From assembly GCA_016787415.1 (NCBI GenBank), contig JAEUUT010000138.1, positions 1 through 44,658 on the forward strand: a stretch of DNA of 44,658 bases, read 5' to 3'. Positions 1-8,549 of the stretch are shown in pieces. Position numbers and translations under genes: made by a program. Each line of letters starts with the position of its first letter. The stretch's first letter is position 1. The notes beneath the pieces were generated by a model that saw only the letters and a program-made list of their open reading frames with translations, did no database searches and was not told the origin of the DNA. Source of the DNA: Saprospiraceae bacterium. GTDB lineage: Bacteria; Bacteroidota; Bacteroidia; Chitinophagales; Saprospiraceae.

Positions 1-346
1 AGAGGTGAGAAGTGAGAGTGTGTAGAGTACACCGCTATTTAGAAGTGAGAGGTGAGAAGTGAGAGGTGAGAGTGCGTAGAGTACGCCGCTATTTAGAAGT
101 GAGAGGGGAGAAGTTGGGGTTTGTGGTGGGTTGTGTGTGGAGAGTGTGTTGATACCCCCGTTTTTTCTTTGCCATTTCAAAAAAAAACGGGGCTACCTCC
201 CCCCACTCTCACCCCTCACTTCTCACCTCTCACTTCTAAATAGCGGCGTACTCTACGCACTCTCACCTCTCACTTCTCACCTCTCACTTCTAAATAGCGG
301 TGTACTCTACACACTCTCACTTCTCACCTCTCACTTCTCACCTCTC
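1..346. repeat. Compound heptamer-repeat inverted repeat, cut by left edge
   Basis: The left arm (about 1-110) is made of GAGAGGT/GAGAAGT heptamers interrupted twice by a core, TGTGTAGAGTACACCGCT near 19 and TGCGTAGAGTACGCCGCT near 73. The right arm (about 210-346) is its reverse complement, so the element folds on itself. The apical part (155-192) is a second hairpin, CCCCCGTTTTTT against AAAAAACGGGG. The two cores differ at a few bases, and the opposite arm carries the matching changes. The right end touches the TAA stop of the FKBP gene at 347. The element probably continues left of the window. Confidence 0.85.
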
Positions 347-1027
347 TTATTGAGGGTTGATTTCCAGCAATTCCACCTCAAAAATCAGCATAGAGCCGCC
401 GGGGATGGCGGGAGTGGGACTGTTGTCGCCATAAGCCAGGTCGGCAGGGATAAAGAATTTGAATTTATCGCCTGCGTGCATGAGTTGAACGCCTTCCGTC
501 CAGCCCGGAATCACTTGATTCAGGCCGAAAGTGATGGGATCGTTGCGTTCCACACTGCTGTCGAATACAGAGCCGTTGATCAGGGTTCCGTGGTAATGTA
601 CTTTCACGTTGTCGGTGGCTTTTGGATTGACCGTGCCTGTGCCCTTTTTCAGGATTTCATATTGCAGGCCGCTTGCGGTAGTGACCACGCCCGCACGCTT
701 TTTGTTATCTTCCAGAAACTTTGCGCCATCCGCTTTTGATTTTTCGCTTTGCGCCTTCACCATCTTTTCATTGTAGGCGCCAAAAATTTCATTGGCAGCA
801 TCCGGCGTGAAAGGCTGGTTTTCGCTTTTTAGTACGGAGCCGATGGCCTGAATAATCAACTCAGGTTTGAGGTCGCCCGGTATTTGACCCTGCATGTTCA
901 TTCCCACCAGTTGTCCGAGTGCGTAACTGGCACTGTCGACAGCCGATTTCAGGGCAGGGGTGGATGTTTGGGCATTCATGCCTGCCAAACCGAGGGCAAG
1001 CGTAGCAGTAAAAAGTATTTTTCTCAT
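347..1027 (-). CDS. FKBP-type peptidyl-prolyl cis-trans isomerase, secreted
   Basis: The 226-residue product has a signal peptide (residues 1-19, cleavage near MNAQ-TS). An N-terminal helical region of the FkpA/Mip kind (about 22-115) follows, then one FKBP domain (about 118-225) with GLQYEILKKGTG, VHYHGTLINGSVFDSS and PGWTEGVQLM. Such proteins isomerise prolyl bonds and act as chaperones in the cell envelope; the N-terminal part normally mediates dimerisation. The ATG at 1027 is preceded by a TACTTTTG promoter box. The TAA stop at 347 is followed at once by heptamer repeats. Envelope location is inferred from the signal peptide. The family call is firm; the substrate is unknown. Confidence 0.95.
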   Translation of the reverse strand: MRKILFTATLALGLAGMNAQTSTPALKSAVDSASYALGQLVGMNMQGQIPGDLKPELIIQAIGSVLKSENQPFTPDAANEIFGAYNEKMVKAQSEKSKADGAKFLEDNKKRAGVVTTASGLQYEILKKGTGTVNPKATDNVKVHYHGTLINGSVFDSSVERNDPITFGLNQVIPGWTEGVQLMHAGDKFKFFIPADLAYGDNSPTPAIPGGSMLIFEVELLEINPQ

Positions 1028-1046
1028 GTTTTTTATTAATTGGCGG

Positions 1047-1054
1047 CAAAAGTA
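1047..1054 (-). promoter_or_regulatory. Bacteroidota -7 box for the FKBP gene
   Basis: On the minus strand this reads TACTTTTG, matching TAnnTTTG, 19 bases before the ATG. No clear TTTG -33 element is present. The box overlaps the first bases of the inverted-repeat arm at 1052-1107. Confidence 0.5.
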
Positions 1055-1232
1055 ACACTTGCAACACGGATTGCGCGGATAGATTGCGGATTACACGGAT
1101 TGGATGGTAGGTAAGAGGGCTTTTCGATGAAAAGTAGAGAAACGCTATGAGAAGTAAAGCAATTTATCTCTCTTCCCCATCCAATCCGTGTAATCTGCAA
1201 TCTATCCGCGCAATCCGTGTTGCAAGTGTTAC
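1052..1232. repeat. Inverted repeat with CGGATT-rich 56-bp arms
   Basis: Arms 1052-1107 and 1177-1232 are reverse complements with one mismatch, around a 69-base loop. The arms are rich in CGGATT and GCGGAT units without a clean 7-base period. The TAA stop of the aminotransferase (1229-1231) lies inside the right arm, and the FKBP promoter box touches the left arm. The element thus fills the space between two codirectional minus-strand genes. Confidence 0.9.
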
Positions 1233-2323
1233 AATGCCTGACCAATACACGCCAGCCCGTTCTCAAACAACTCCGCCGAAGTAAATCCAAAACCGATGCG
1301 CATATATGTATCCGGCATTTCAAACCAGTGCCCCGGCCCGACCATCGTTTGGTATTCGTGGGTCAGCACATGGTAAAATTGATCCATATCTACCTGAAAG
1401 CCCGGTTTGATCCGCAGAAAACACACCACACCGCCCTCGGGCAGCACTGCTTCCATGCGGTTTTCCGTTTGCAGCCACCGTTTTAAAATATCGAGGTTGC
1501 GCAAGGCTTTTTCCTGAATAGCGGGCAAAAACTGCTCTTTTTGCTGGTAAAACTGCCAGGCCACGGCTTCGTCGAGCGCCGAATTGGAGATGTAAATCAT
1601 TTCCTTGGCTGCCAGAAATGTTTCCATCAATGCCGCATGCTGCGTCAGCAGCCAGCCGGTGCGAAGTCCGGGCAGCCCGAATGCTTTAGACAGGGAACCA
1701 ACGCTGATAACACGCTCGCTGCGGCTTGCCACAGCAGGGTAGGGGGTGTTGAATCCGGCATCGCGGTAAGTTTCGTCAACGAGCAGGAACAGGTCGTGTC
1801 GTTCTGCCAGCGCAATCACAGCATCGATTTCCGAGTTCGTCATCACCATGCCCGTGGGGTTGTGCGGCGTGGTAATGCTGATCAGTTTGGTATTCGGGCG
1901 AATGGCATCGGCAATTTTCTGCGGATCGAGGCGCCACTTATCTTCAAATGTCAGGTCGATACAACTGATGCCACAGCCGATGGCGCGCGGCACTTCAATG
2001 TTAGTGGCATAATTGGGCCGCACGACGATCAGGTGGTCGTCGGCCGTAAGCAAGGCGCTGTTGACGATAAAAAGCGCGCCGGCAGCGCCGTTGGTGATGA
2101 GCACCTGATCGGGGTGCTGCAGGCCCGCTTCTGCGGCCAGCGCAGCGCGAAAATCCGGATGCCCCCGATGCGGGATGTACGATAAGTCGAGGTCGCCGAT
2201 GGAAAGCGACAGTTCACGCATGTTCAGGTCGGAGACCGAACTTTCCGACAAATTATACAATACCTTATCGTATCCGAACTCTTCGGGCGACTCTATTTCA
2301 ATAGGCATCCTGCGGTAGTGCAT
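1229..2323 (-). CDS. PLP-dependent class I/II aminotransferase
   Basis: This is a fold-type I aminotransferase of 364 residues from the ATG at 2323. A GTG at 2350 would add nine residues, but that stretch (CAACTTTA) looks more like a degenerate promoter. Counting from the GTG, visible motifs are TPHNPTG (Asn164), VDETYRD (Asp192, cofactor nitrogen contact), SLSKAFGLPGLRTGW with the Schiff-base Lys222, and Arg230, the likely carboxylate contact. The family includes amino-acid aminotransferases and amino-acid-modifying enzymes; the substrate cannot be told from sequence. The stop codon lies inside the arm of the 1052-1232 inverted repeat. Confidence 0.9.
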   Translation of the reverse strand: MHYRRMPIEIESPEEFGYDKVLYNLSESSVSDLNMRELSLSIGDLDLSYIPHRGHPDFRAALAAEAGLQHPDQVLITNGAAGALFIVNSALLTADDHLIVVRPNYATNIEVPRAIGCGISCIDLTFEDKWRLDPQKIADAIRPNTKLISITTPHNPTGMVMTNSEIDAVIALAERHDLFLLVDETYRDAGFNTPYPAVASRSERVISVGSLSKAFGLPGLRTGWLLTQHAALMETFLAAKEMIYISNSALDEAVAWQFYQQKEQFLPAIQEKALRNLDILKRWLQTENRMEAVLPEGGVVCFLRIKPGFQVDMDQFYHVLTHEYQTMVGPGHWFEMPDTYMRIGFGFTSAELFENGLACIGQAL

Positions 2324-2373
2324 AGGCTTTTTTTGCCCTAAAGTTGGCACTATTTACCGGATACCTCAAAAAT

Positions 2374-2770
2374 TCATCATTCATCATCAGGGGTGTACGA
2401 AGGATTTGTTCGGCTACGCCCCTCGTAGAAGGATGGGAACGCGGATGAAACGGATTTTGCGGATTTAAACTGATTTTTAGTGGCCTTGCGGCCACTTCTT
2501 TTTGATTTTTACGGATTTGCCCGCCTTCGGAGGACGTATATCGAATCAATCTTTTATTAAAGAAAACAAAATCCATTGTATCATTTCATGTGTATTCCAT
2601 GCGTATACACCCGCCGGAGGCGGGCAAATCCGTAAAAATCAAAAAGAGGTGGCCGCAAGGCCACTAAAAATCAGTTTAAATCCGCTTAATCAGTTTCATC
2701 CGCGTTCCCATCCCTCTAAAAGGGGCGTAGCCGAACAAATCCTTCGTACACCTCTAATTCATCATTCATC
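2374..2770. repeat. Large multi-branched inverted repeat, about 150-bp arms
   Basis: The left arm (2374-2528) and right arm (about 2612-2770) are near-perfect reverse complements. The outer ends carry ATTCATC heptamers, followed by GGTGTACGAAGG, then CGGATT-like repeats. Each arm holds its own small palindrome, AGTGGCC..GGCCACT. The right side of the loop holds CCCGCC..GGCGGG. The AT-rich loop lies at about 2535-2610. It separates two codirectional minus-strand genes. The stop of the downstream gene (TGA, 2773-2775) runs straight into the heptamers. No protein-coding content is credible here. Confidence 0.9.
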
Positions 2771-2772
2771 AC

Positions 2773-3852
2773 TCATTTCTTCCCAATCGGCACATTAATC
2801 CCCAGCCACGGAATACCTATAAAGTCGAATTCGCTTACAATCGGCAGCGCCAGTGCGCCGTCGATGGCGATGCGGCGCCCCAGAAAACGTCCGCCTGCGG
2901 AAATGAGTCCAACTTTTTCGCTGCCGGTGTCGAACAGGTAGTTTTCGGTAATAAAGGCAAATTTTTTGCTGCTGCGGTACAGGGCGCTGATGGAAATGGT
3001 GGGCGCTTCGGCCCAACTGTCACCGGCATAACCGTAGCCCAGGCCGAAATTGACATTTTTATCGCGCGAGCCGAGTGTGAGTTGCCCGTACACCACGCCA
3101 AAAGAACCGCCGCCGTCTTCGCCTATGACGGTAGCCAGCAACGCGCCCACACCCACATTAATCTTGTTTTCCTTGATAGGAAAGGAAACTTTGGGAGTGA
3201 TCCAGACGGGTGTAGGGCTCTGAAACAGGAATAATGGCACGATGCCAAATCCGACCGTAAACCGATCCGTGACTCCCACGCTGAGTTGGTTGAAAAACAC
3301 CCAGGCGTTCTGGTAATAGGCTTCACCACGATGCAGGCTGTAGCCATTGGGGCCGAAATAATAGCGCGTATCGTGCGGACTTGGCAACCATACTTCGCCG
3401 TTTACGATATGTTCGGGTTGCACGGGTTCCATTTTCCGGATATTTACCCGCTGGATGTTGAGGGTACCCAGGTTTTTAGTTTCCAGCGTGATATGGTTGT
3501 TGTCCTGGCCTTTGATAATGCCGATGTAGGTGTTGTCGTCGGTGGTTTCTATCATCCAGGCGCTTTCGCCGGGTACTATTGGTCGGGTTTCGCCTTTTTC
3601 GGTGCGAATGCGGCCATCGCTGTAACGGATTTCCCGGAGATCGGACCAGTACACCAGGCTCGGGTTGCCTCCTGTTTGATCGCAGGCCGTATATTGCACT
3701 TCCTTGTTAATGATCTGTGTGACCCTGGCAGGAATGACAATACCTGATTTCAGCATCAGTGTATCGCAGGCAGGCGTATTCTGCGAAAAAGATTTGCTGG
3801 AAAAAAATACGCTGCAAAGTGCAATGGCAGCAAGAAGAAGGTGGTTTTTCAT
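2773..3852 (-). CDS. Secreted protein with predicted C-terminal beta-barrel, unknown function
   Basis: The 359-residue protein has a signal peptide (about 1-23, ending SKSFSQ). The N-terminal part (about 30-150) begins DTLMLKSGIVIPARVTQI and includes YWSDLREIRYSDG, resembling small-beta modules seen in many Bacteroidota envelope proteins. The second half (about 165-359) is rich in alternating hydrophobic and glycine strands, such as FTVGFGIVPLFLF and VNFGLGYGYAGDSW, as in outer-membrane barrels. It therefore probably sits in the outer membrane. The start is the ATG at 3852, with a TAACTTTG box 48 bases upstream. No enzymatic motif was seen. It appears monocistronic, bounded below by the 2374-2770 inverted repeat. 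Confidence 0.8.
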   Translation of the reverse strand: MKNHLLLAAIALCSVFFSSKSFSQNTPACDTLMLKSGIVIPARVTQIINKEVQYTACDQTGGNPSLVYWSDLREIRYSDGRIRTEKGETRPIVPGESAWMIETTDDNTYIGIIKGQDNNHITLETKNLGTLNIQRVNIRKMEPVQPEHIVNGEVWLPSPHDTRYYFGPNGYSLHRGEAYYQNAWVFFNQLSVGVTDRFTVGFGIVPLFLFQSPTPVWITPKVSFPIKENKINVGVGALLATVIGEDGGGSFGVVYGQLTLGSRDKNVNFGLGYGYAGDSWAEAPTISISALYRSSKKFAFITENYLFDTGSEKVGLISAGGRFLGRRIAIDGALALPIVSEFDFIGIPWLGINVPIGKK

Positions 3853-3899
3853 GTCAAGTTTGTTTTATCTTTCATCGGAATTATGACACATGCCATATC

Positions 3900-3907
3900 C
3901 AAAGTTA
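3900..3907 (-). promoter_or_regulatory. Bacteroidota -7 box for the 2773-3852 gene
   Basis: The minus strand reads TAACTTTG, an exact TAnnTTTG match, giving an expected start of transcription near 3893 and a leader of about 40 bases. A TTTG -33 element at consensus distance is not evident. Confidence 0.45.
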
Positions 3908-4048
3908 TCCGAAAATATTCTGAAATAATAATGACAAAAGCAAAAGGTGCGGATGATGCGGATCATTAACTCTCCCTATTCAGTATGAACGAAAAACAGC
4001 CCGTATCAAAAAATACACATTCCAAACTAAAATCAAAACCATTTTACC

Positions 4049-4588
4049 ATGAAAAACACCCTCCTCCTCTTGTTCAGTCTCACAAGCCTTTGGGCCTGCC
4101 ACCCCTCCGGCAAATGCGTTGAAAACCCAAAACCCGACTGCATCTGCACCCTGCAATATGACCCCGTATGCGGCTGCAACAACAAAACCTACGGCAATGC
4201 CTGTGCGGCCGAGTGCGCCGGCATCAAAACGTACACCAAAGGCGAATGCAAACAGACGGCCCTTAGCCTGGAAGGGCGTACCTGGCGACTGCAGGAATTT
4301 ACCGGAATGCCCGCCCAACAGGTACCGGCATCCATCCAGATTACGCTCCTGTTTGAAGCAGGAAAAGTCAGCGGCAATGGCGGATGCAACCGTATCGGAG
4401 GCGCCTATACCACGAGTGGTAATAGCCTGACATTCAGTGGGTTATTTAGCACAAAAATGTATTGCGAAGCAGCCGCCCAATGGGAAAATCGTTTTCTGAG
4501 CGCTGTGGAAAAAAGCCAATCGTACAAGATAGAAGGCGAGATGCTGACGATTGACTGCGGTGAAAAAGGCGGGCTGGTGTTTAAATGA
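4049..4588 (+). CDS. Lipoprotein with Kazal-type domain fused to META/HslJ domain
   Basis: The 179-residue product has a lipobox LWAC (Cys17), so it is probably lipid-anchored. Residues about 24-67 form a Kazal-like domain with the cysteine pattern around [16 protein letters not shown] and AECAGI, the fold of serine-protease inhibitors. Residues about 72-178 form a META domain (HslJ family) with [29 protein letters not shown] and TKMYC. META domains occur in heat-inducible or stress-linked envelope proteins of unclear biochemistry. The fusion suggests a surface protease-inhibitor or stress role (inference). The TGA stop lies at the start of the 4585-4676 inverted repeat, and the next gene is convergent. 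Confidence 0.9.
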   Translation: MKNTLLLLFSLTSLWACHPSGKCVENPKPDCICTLQYDPVCGCNNKTYGNACAAECAGIKTYTKGECKQTALSLEGRTWRLQEFTGMPAQQVPASIQITLLFEAGKVSGNGGCNRIGGAYTTSGNSLTFSGLFSTKMYCEAAAQWENRFLSAVEKSQSYKIEGEMLTIDCGEKGGLVFK

Positions 4589-4676
4589 TTTTAGATTACA
4601 TGATTTTAGATTTTAAAAGGAGGACATCTCGAAAAATCTAAAATCTAAAATCATGTAATCTAAAATCTAAAATCTA
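4585..4676. repeat. Heptamer (GATTTTA) inverted repeat between convergent genes
   Basis: The left arm is GATTTTAGATTACATGATTT and following bases to about 4617. The right arm (4633-4676) is AAAATCT heptamers forming its complement. The loop is GGAGGACATCTCG. The right arm has one or two extra heptamers. The plus gene stops at 4588 inside the left end. The TAG stop of the minus gene (4674-4676) is part of an AAATCTA unit. It probably acts as a bidirectional 3' end. Confidence 0.85.
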
Positions 4677-5810
4677 CAGTTTTTTCCCAAAAGCGATCCC
4701 CCGCGGGCTCGAACCAGCCTGTACCAGCCAGGGCTCGGGGCTCGATCCATCGGGGTTGGCGCGCATGATGGCGCCCAGATTCCGGTCGCCCCAGTAGATT
4801 TTGTTTTCCGTTTTTTCGTACGCCAGGGCGTACACCACGCGGGAAATGCCGGTTGCGAGCACCGCAATGTCGGTACCGTCGAGATTGGCTGATTTCAAGT
4901 GAATATCACCCGATCCGATGTACTGGTCGAAGTAAATCCGGTTGCCAACCACCAGCATACTGCCACCTTCCACGGCCGGAATAATTTCCGCTTCTCCGCT
5001 GCCATCGAGGTTCTTTTTCCACACGCCGCCATTGTAGTTTACCCAATACAGCACGCGGTGTACAGGGTCGATACAGATGCCGTCGGGGTCATTGGCCTGG
5101 CCGGTCACAAAATCCTCTTTCTGGTTCACGTCCGTGCTGTTCAGATCGCCGCGCTGCACGCCATTGCTGGTATCCCAGTAAATAGTGTTGTTGGGATAGT
5201 CGATGCTCATAGCATTGGGCGCATCGAGGCCGGTACGGAATTCGATCTGGTTGCTGCCATCCGGGTCGAAGCGGTAGATTTTACCTGCTTCGTAATCGCT
5301 GATATACAACTTGTTGTTCACAGAGTCGTAGGTCATGCCGTACGAATCCTGCAAACCGCTGACCGGTAGTACGGACACGATGGGCGCCTGGTTGTTGACC
5401 AGTCCGGAAAACACCTGGCTGCCGTCAGAGAAAAAAATCGGAATACCGGAGGCATTCGGGTCTTTGACCACAACGGTCTGGGAGGTTTCCTTGATTTCCG
5501 ACGAAAGCGAGGCCACTGCCACCAGCCGTACCGTGTAGGCGCCGGTGCTGGTGTAGGTGTGCGTCACATTTTGGCCTTCCGCAGAAGTGCCGTCGCCGAA
5601 ATTCCAGTAAAACGTGACGGCCCCGACATTGGAGGGCACAATCGACGTATTGGTAAAGGTCGCCGTAGCCGGTGCAAACCCGTCATTATCAATCGTATAG
5701 GTAAACTTCGGTACCGTGCTGGCCGGAGGCACCGGATAATCGTCTTTTTGGCAGCCTTGCAATCCCACAAGCAGGAATGCGCTGCAAAGCATCAGAAATG
5801 TATGTTTCAT
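4674..5810 (-). CDS. PKD-domain lipoprotein with YWTD/LDLR-B-type beta-propeller
   Basis: The 378-residue product has a lipobox ending GLQGC (Cys20). A PKD domain spans about 35-118, with the hallmark FYWNFGDGTSAEG. Residues about 125-378 hold repeated YWTD-like blades such as NKLYISDYEAGKIYRFD, NTIYWDTSNGVQRGDL, RVLYWVNYNGGVWKKNL and NKIYWGDRNLGAIMRA, with NLDGT/DPDGS turns. It is the last gene of the susC-susD operon and a paralogue of the gene just upstream, 13 bases away. Such lipoproteins could be surface-exposed binding partners of the SusC/D pair (inference). Its TAG stop is formed by the downstream heptamer repeat. Confidence 0.9.
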   Translation of the reverse strand: MKHTFLMLCSAFLLVGLQGCQKDDYPVPPASTVPKFTYTIDNDGFAPATATFTNTSIVPSNVGAVTFYWNFGDGTSAEGQNVTHTYTSTGAYTVRLVAVASLSSEIKETSQTVVVKDPNASGIPIFFSDGSQVFSGLVNNQAPIVSVLPVSGLQDSYGMTYDSVNNKLYISDYEAGKIYRFDPDGSNQIEFRTGLDAPNAMSIDYPNNTIYWDTSNGVQRGDLNSTDVNQKEDFVTGQANDPDGICIDPVHRVLYWVNYNGGVWKKNLDGSGEAEIIPAVEGGSMLVVGNRIYFDQYIGSGDIHLKSANLDGTDIAVLATGISRVVYALAYEKTENKIYWGDRNLGAIMRANPDGSSPEPWLVQAGSSPRGIAFGKKL

Positions 5811-5823
5811 AAACGCAGTGCTT

Positions 5824-7170
5824 TTACAGTTTCAGGATAATGCCACGCGGGCTCGACAGGCCGTCTTTCAGCACCTCAGCGTCGGTGCCGTCAAGGTTGG
5901 AGCGGTTGAGTTCGCCACTGTCGCGGCCCGACCAGTACAGTTTGTTTTCCGTAGCGTCGATGGCCATACCGTATATGCGGGTAGCCACTGCGGAAATGGT
6001 GCTGCGTCCCGTTCCGTCGAGGTTGGTGTACACCAGTGCGCCGTCGCCGCCGTTGGCATTCTGGTCATCAAAGTAAAGTTTGCCGTTCTGGCTGTCGACG
6101 AGGATAGCATAGCCATAAACACCGGCGATCAGGATAGTCGGGTTGCTGCCGTCGAGATTGGCCACGTACAGATTTTCCAGGTTTACTTCGTAAAAGTACA
6201 TCTTGTTGTTGGCGGGGTCGAGTGCTACGGCGCGCATCTGGCCGCCTGCAATATTTACGATACCCGTTTGCAGGTTGGTGCCATCGAGGTTGGAACGGGA
6301 AATATTGCCGTCGTCATCAGCCCAGTACACTTTACCAGCAGTAAGGTCGAGGGCGATGCCGTATGGGTCTACCAGGCCCGTCACGATGGCTTCCAGTCCG
6401 GTGCCGTCGAGATTCATGCGCCATATTTTGCCTTCGCCGGTCACTTCAAAATCGCTGAAATAGATTTTGCCACCAACCTGGTCGATGGCCATACCTGGAC
6501 CAGCCTTGCCATTCACGTCCAGCACATCGCTTACGGTTGAGGAGCCATCGAGGGTGAGTTTTCTGATAAATCCGGCGTTGTACTCAACGAAGTACAATTC
6601 CTTCGAAGCAGGCGGAGCAGTCACCGTAATCTGTTTGGTGGCGGTGCTTTGTCCTGCCGAACTGATGGCTTTCAGCGTCACCGTATAAGTGCCCGCTGCC
6701 GAATAGGTAAAGGAAGGGTTGGCGTCGGTAGAAGTGGAATTCGCCGCATCGCCAAACGACCACTGATAGGAGGTGGCGCCTTTGGACGTGCTGGTAAATT
6801 TCACTGGCGCCGTGGTCGTCAGGGCATTTTCATTTTCTACGGTAAACGCCACGAATGGAAGCACGGTTACTTGCTGGGTGGATACCTTGGTGCCGCCTGG
6901 GCCCAGTGCCGACAGGGTTACGGTGAAAACAGAAGAAGTAGCGTACGATTTTTTCGGGGATGTTTCGGTTGAAGTAGTGCCGTCGCCAAAACTCCAGGTG
7001 TAGGAGGTAGCGTCCTGCGAGTTGTTGGTAAAGGTGATTTCCTCATCTACCACGGCCGTGGTTTTAGAGGCGGTAAATGCTGCGGAAGGCTCTACAGGTG
7101 GGTCTTCTTTTTTGCAGGCATTCGGCAGTATGGCGATCAGCGCCAGATATAGGAGCGCAAAACGTTTCAT
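5824..7170 (-). CDS. Lipoprotein with two PKD domains and YWTD-type beta-propeller
   Basis: From the ATG at 7170 the protein has 448 residues. Two upstream in-frame starts (7176, 7206) exist, but MKRFALLYLALIAILPNAC is the better lipoprotein signal (LPNAC lipobox). Two tandem PKD domains carry YTWSFGDGTTST and YQWSFGDAANST. A propeller follows with blades GKIYFSDFEVTGEGKIWRMN, GKVYWADDDGNISRSNL and NKLYWSGRDSGELNRSNL. It has one more PKD domain than its paralogue downstream. It lies 45 bases after susD and 13 before the paralogue, so it is cotranscribed. It probably binds a polymer or protein at the surface with SusC/D; the ligand is unknown. Confidence 0.9.
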   Translation of the reverse strand: MKRFALLYLALIAILPNACKKEDPPVEPSAAFTASKTTAVVDEEITFTNNSQDATSYTWSFGDGTTSTETSPKKSYATSSVFTVTLSALGPGGTKVSTQQVTVLPFVAFTVENENALTTTAPVKFTSTSKGATSYQWSFGDAANSTSTDANPSFTYSAAGTYTVTLKAISSAGQSTATKQITVTAPPASKELYFVEYNAGFIRKLTLDGSSTVSDVLDVNGKAGPGMAIDQVGGKIYFSDFEVTGEGKIWRMNLDGTGLEAIVTGLVDPYGIALDLTAGKVYWADDDGNISRSNLDGTNLQTGIVNIAGGQMRAVALDPANNKMYFYEVNLENLYVANLDGSNPTILIAGVYGYAILVDSQNGKLYFDDQNANGGDGALVYTNLDGTGRSTISAVATRIYGMAIDATENKLYWSGRDSGELNRSNLDGTDAEVLKDGLSSPRGIILKL

Positions 7171-7215
7171 AGTCATTGTTATATGGTTTGATTGTGTGTT
7201 AGACAATTGTTTAAA

Positions 7216-8547
7216 TTATTGATAACCAGGATTTTGTGTCATGCCTGGGTTGGTATTGGTCAGTATTTCACTCAGCGGAATGGGGAAAAGCGTCTGATTC
7301 ACACTCGTGACGGTTGGCAACACATCCACGGCACGGCCGGTGCGCACCAGATCGAACCAGCGCTGCCCTTCGAAGGCAAATTCGAGGCGACGCTCAGATT
7401 CAATCGTCGACAGCAATTCCGGATATGCACTGGTTGTAATATTCCCCAGTCCCGCGCGGTTGCGCACCGCATTGATGTCTTCACGGATCAGGTCGGCGGG
7501 GCCGTTCACGCTGGCGCGGGCTTCTGCACGAATGAGGTACATTTCTGCCAGGCGCAGCACGATGAAGTTGTCGCTGCCGGTGCTGAGGTCATCGTATTTG
7601 ATGGCGTAGGGCAGGGTGCCTGCGTAGGCGATCGAAGCGGACTTGCGTTCGTCGGCAGCGGTGTAGGCGGCAATCAGATCGGCAGCAGGCTCCACTTCGC
7701 GGCGGCCATTCAGGGTGAGCGGGAAATTATACTCGGCAATCCGGTTGCGGTCGAGCGCCGTGAAATCCACTTCAAAAATGGTTTCCGAAGTACCTTCCGA
7801 AGCAAAAATATCGGCGAAATTGTCCAGCAGGTCGTACCCGCCATTATCGATCACCTGCGTGGCATAGGCTATGGCGTTTTCGTAATCTTTTTTGTACAAA
7901 AACACCCGTGCCAGCAGCGCATTGGCGGCGTGTTTGCTGGCGCGAATTTTAGCGCCTCCCGCTGGCAGATTTTCCGATGCAAAACGCAGATCCTGAATGA
8001 TTTGCGTGTACACAGTTTCTGCGCCATCGCGGGGCACGTTTACATTTTCAACACCCACTGTAGGTGCTGTTTTGAGTGGTACGGCGCCAAAGAAGTTCAG
8101 CAGGTTGAAATGGTGCAGGGCGCGCAGAAAATACAGTTCGCCCAGGGCTTTGTTCTTTTCTGCGTCGCTCATGTCGGTCATTTTCGGCACCTGCACGATC
8201 ACGTTGTTGGCTACGTTCAGGCCATCATATATCGCCGTCCACATGCCGTCGACGGTAGCATTTTCCGGCAAAATGGCGTTGTTGTCTACCTCAGCGTATG
8301 CTACTGCCGTGGCATTGGCCGGGTGGCTCAGGTTGTCGGCAGCCAGGTCAGAAAAAATAGGGTAGGTACGCCCGTAATAACTCAGCGATTGCAGGGAATT
8401 GTACGCGCCCAGAATGCCGCGCTCGATGCCCTGTTTGTCTTTAAAAACCTCGCTGGCAGGAATGGAACTTTGCGGTTCCACATCCAGTACATTGCAGGAC
8501 GGCGCCAGCGCGACAAGTATGAAGGAAAATAAAAGTATCTTTTTCAT
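7216..8547 (-). CDS. SusD/RagB-family nutrient-binding outer-membrane lipoprotein
   Basis: The 443-residue protein starts MKKILLFSFILVALAPSC, with Cys18 the lipid site. It has SusD hallmarks: DVEPQSSIPASEVFKDKQGIE near the N-terminus, ALGELYFLRALHHFNLLNFFG in a TPR-like helix, IVLRLAEMYLIRAEA, and a C-terminal SERRLEFAFEGQRWFDLVRT followed by LFPIPLSEI. SusD proteins cap the SusC channel and capture the ligand at the cell surface. The start lies 2 bases after the susC stop, so the two are translationally close and form the usual pair. At 443 residues it is slightly short for the family. The substrate is not predictable. Confidence 0.97.
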   Translation of the reverse strand: MKKILLFSFILVALAPSCNVLDVEPQSSIPASEVFKDKQGIERGILGAYNSLQSLSYYGRTYPIFSDLAADNLSHPANATAVAYAEVDNNAILPENATVDGMWTAIYDGLNVANNVIVQVPKMTDMSDAEKNKALGELYFLRALHHFNLLNFFGAVPLKTAPTVGVENVNVPRDGAETVYTQIIQDLRFASENLPAGGAKIRASKHAANALLARVFLYKKDYENAIAYATQVIDNGGYDLLDNFADIFASEGTSETIFEVDFTALDRNRIAEYNFPLTLNGRREVEPAADLIAAYTAADERKSASIAYAGTLPYAIKYDDLSTGSDNFIVLRLAEMYLIRAEARASVNGPADLIREDINAVRNRAGLGNITTSAYPELLSTIESERRLEFAFEGQRWFDLVRTGRAVDVLPTVTSVNQTLFPIPLSEILTNTNPGMTQNPGYQ

Positions 8548-8549
8548 TG

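Noticed and set aside
131..739. 202-codon frame with repeated Ser/Leu-rich peptide
   Set aside because: The peptide repeats are the translated GAGAGGT hairpin, and the rest is antisense to the FKBP gene.
7192..8532. 446-codon open frame opposite susD
   Set aside because: It mirrors the SusD gene almost end to end and encodes nothing recognisable. Similar long shadows at 12085-13407, 26148-27368 and 30601-31785 were dropped for the same reason.
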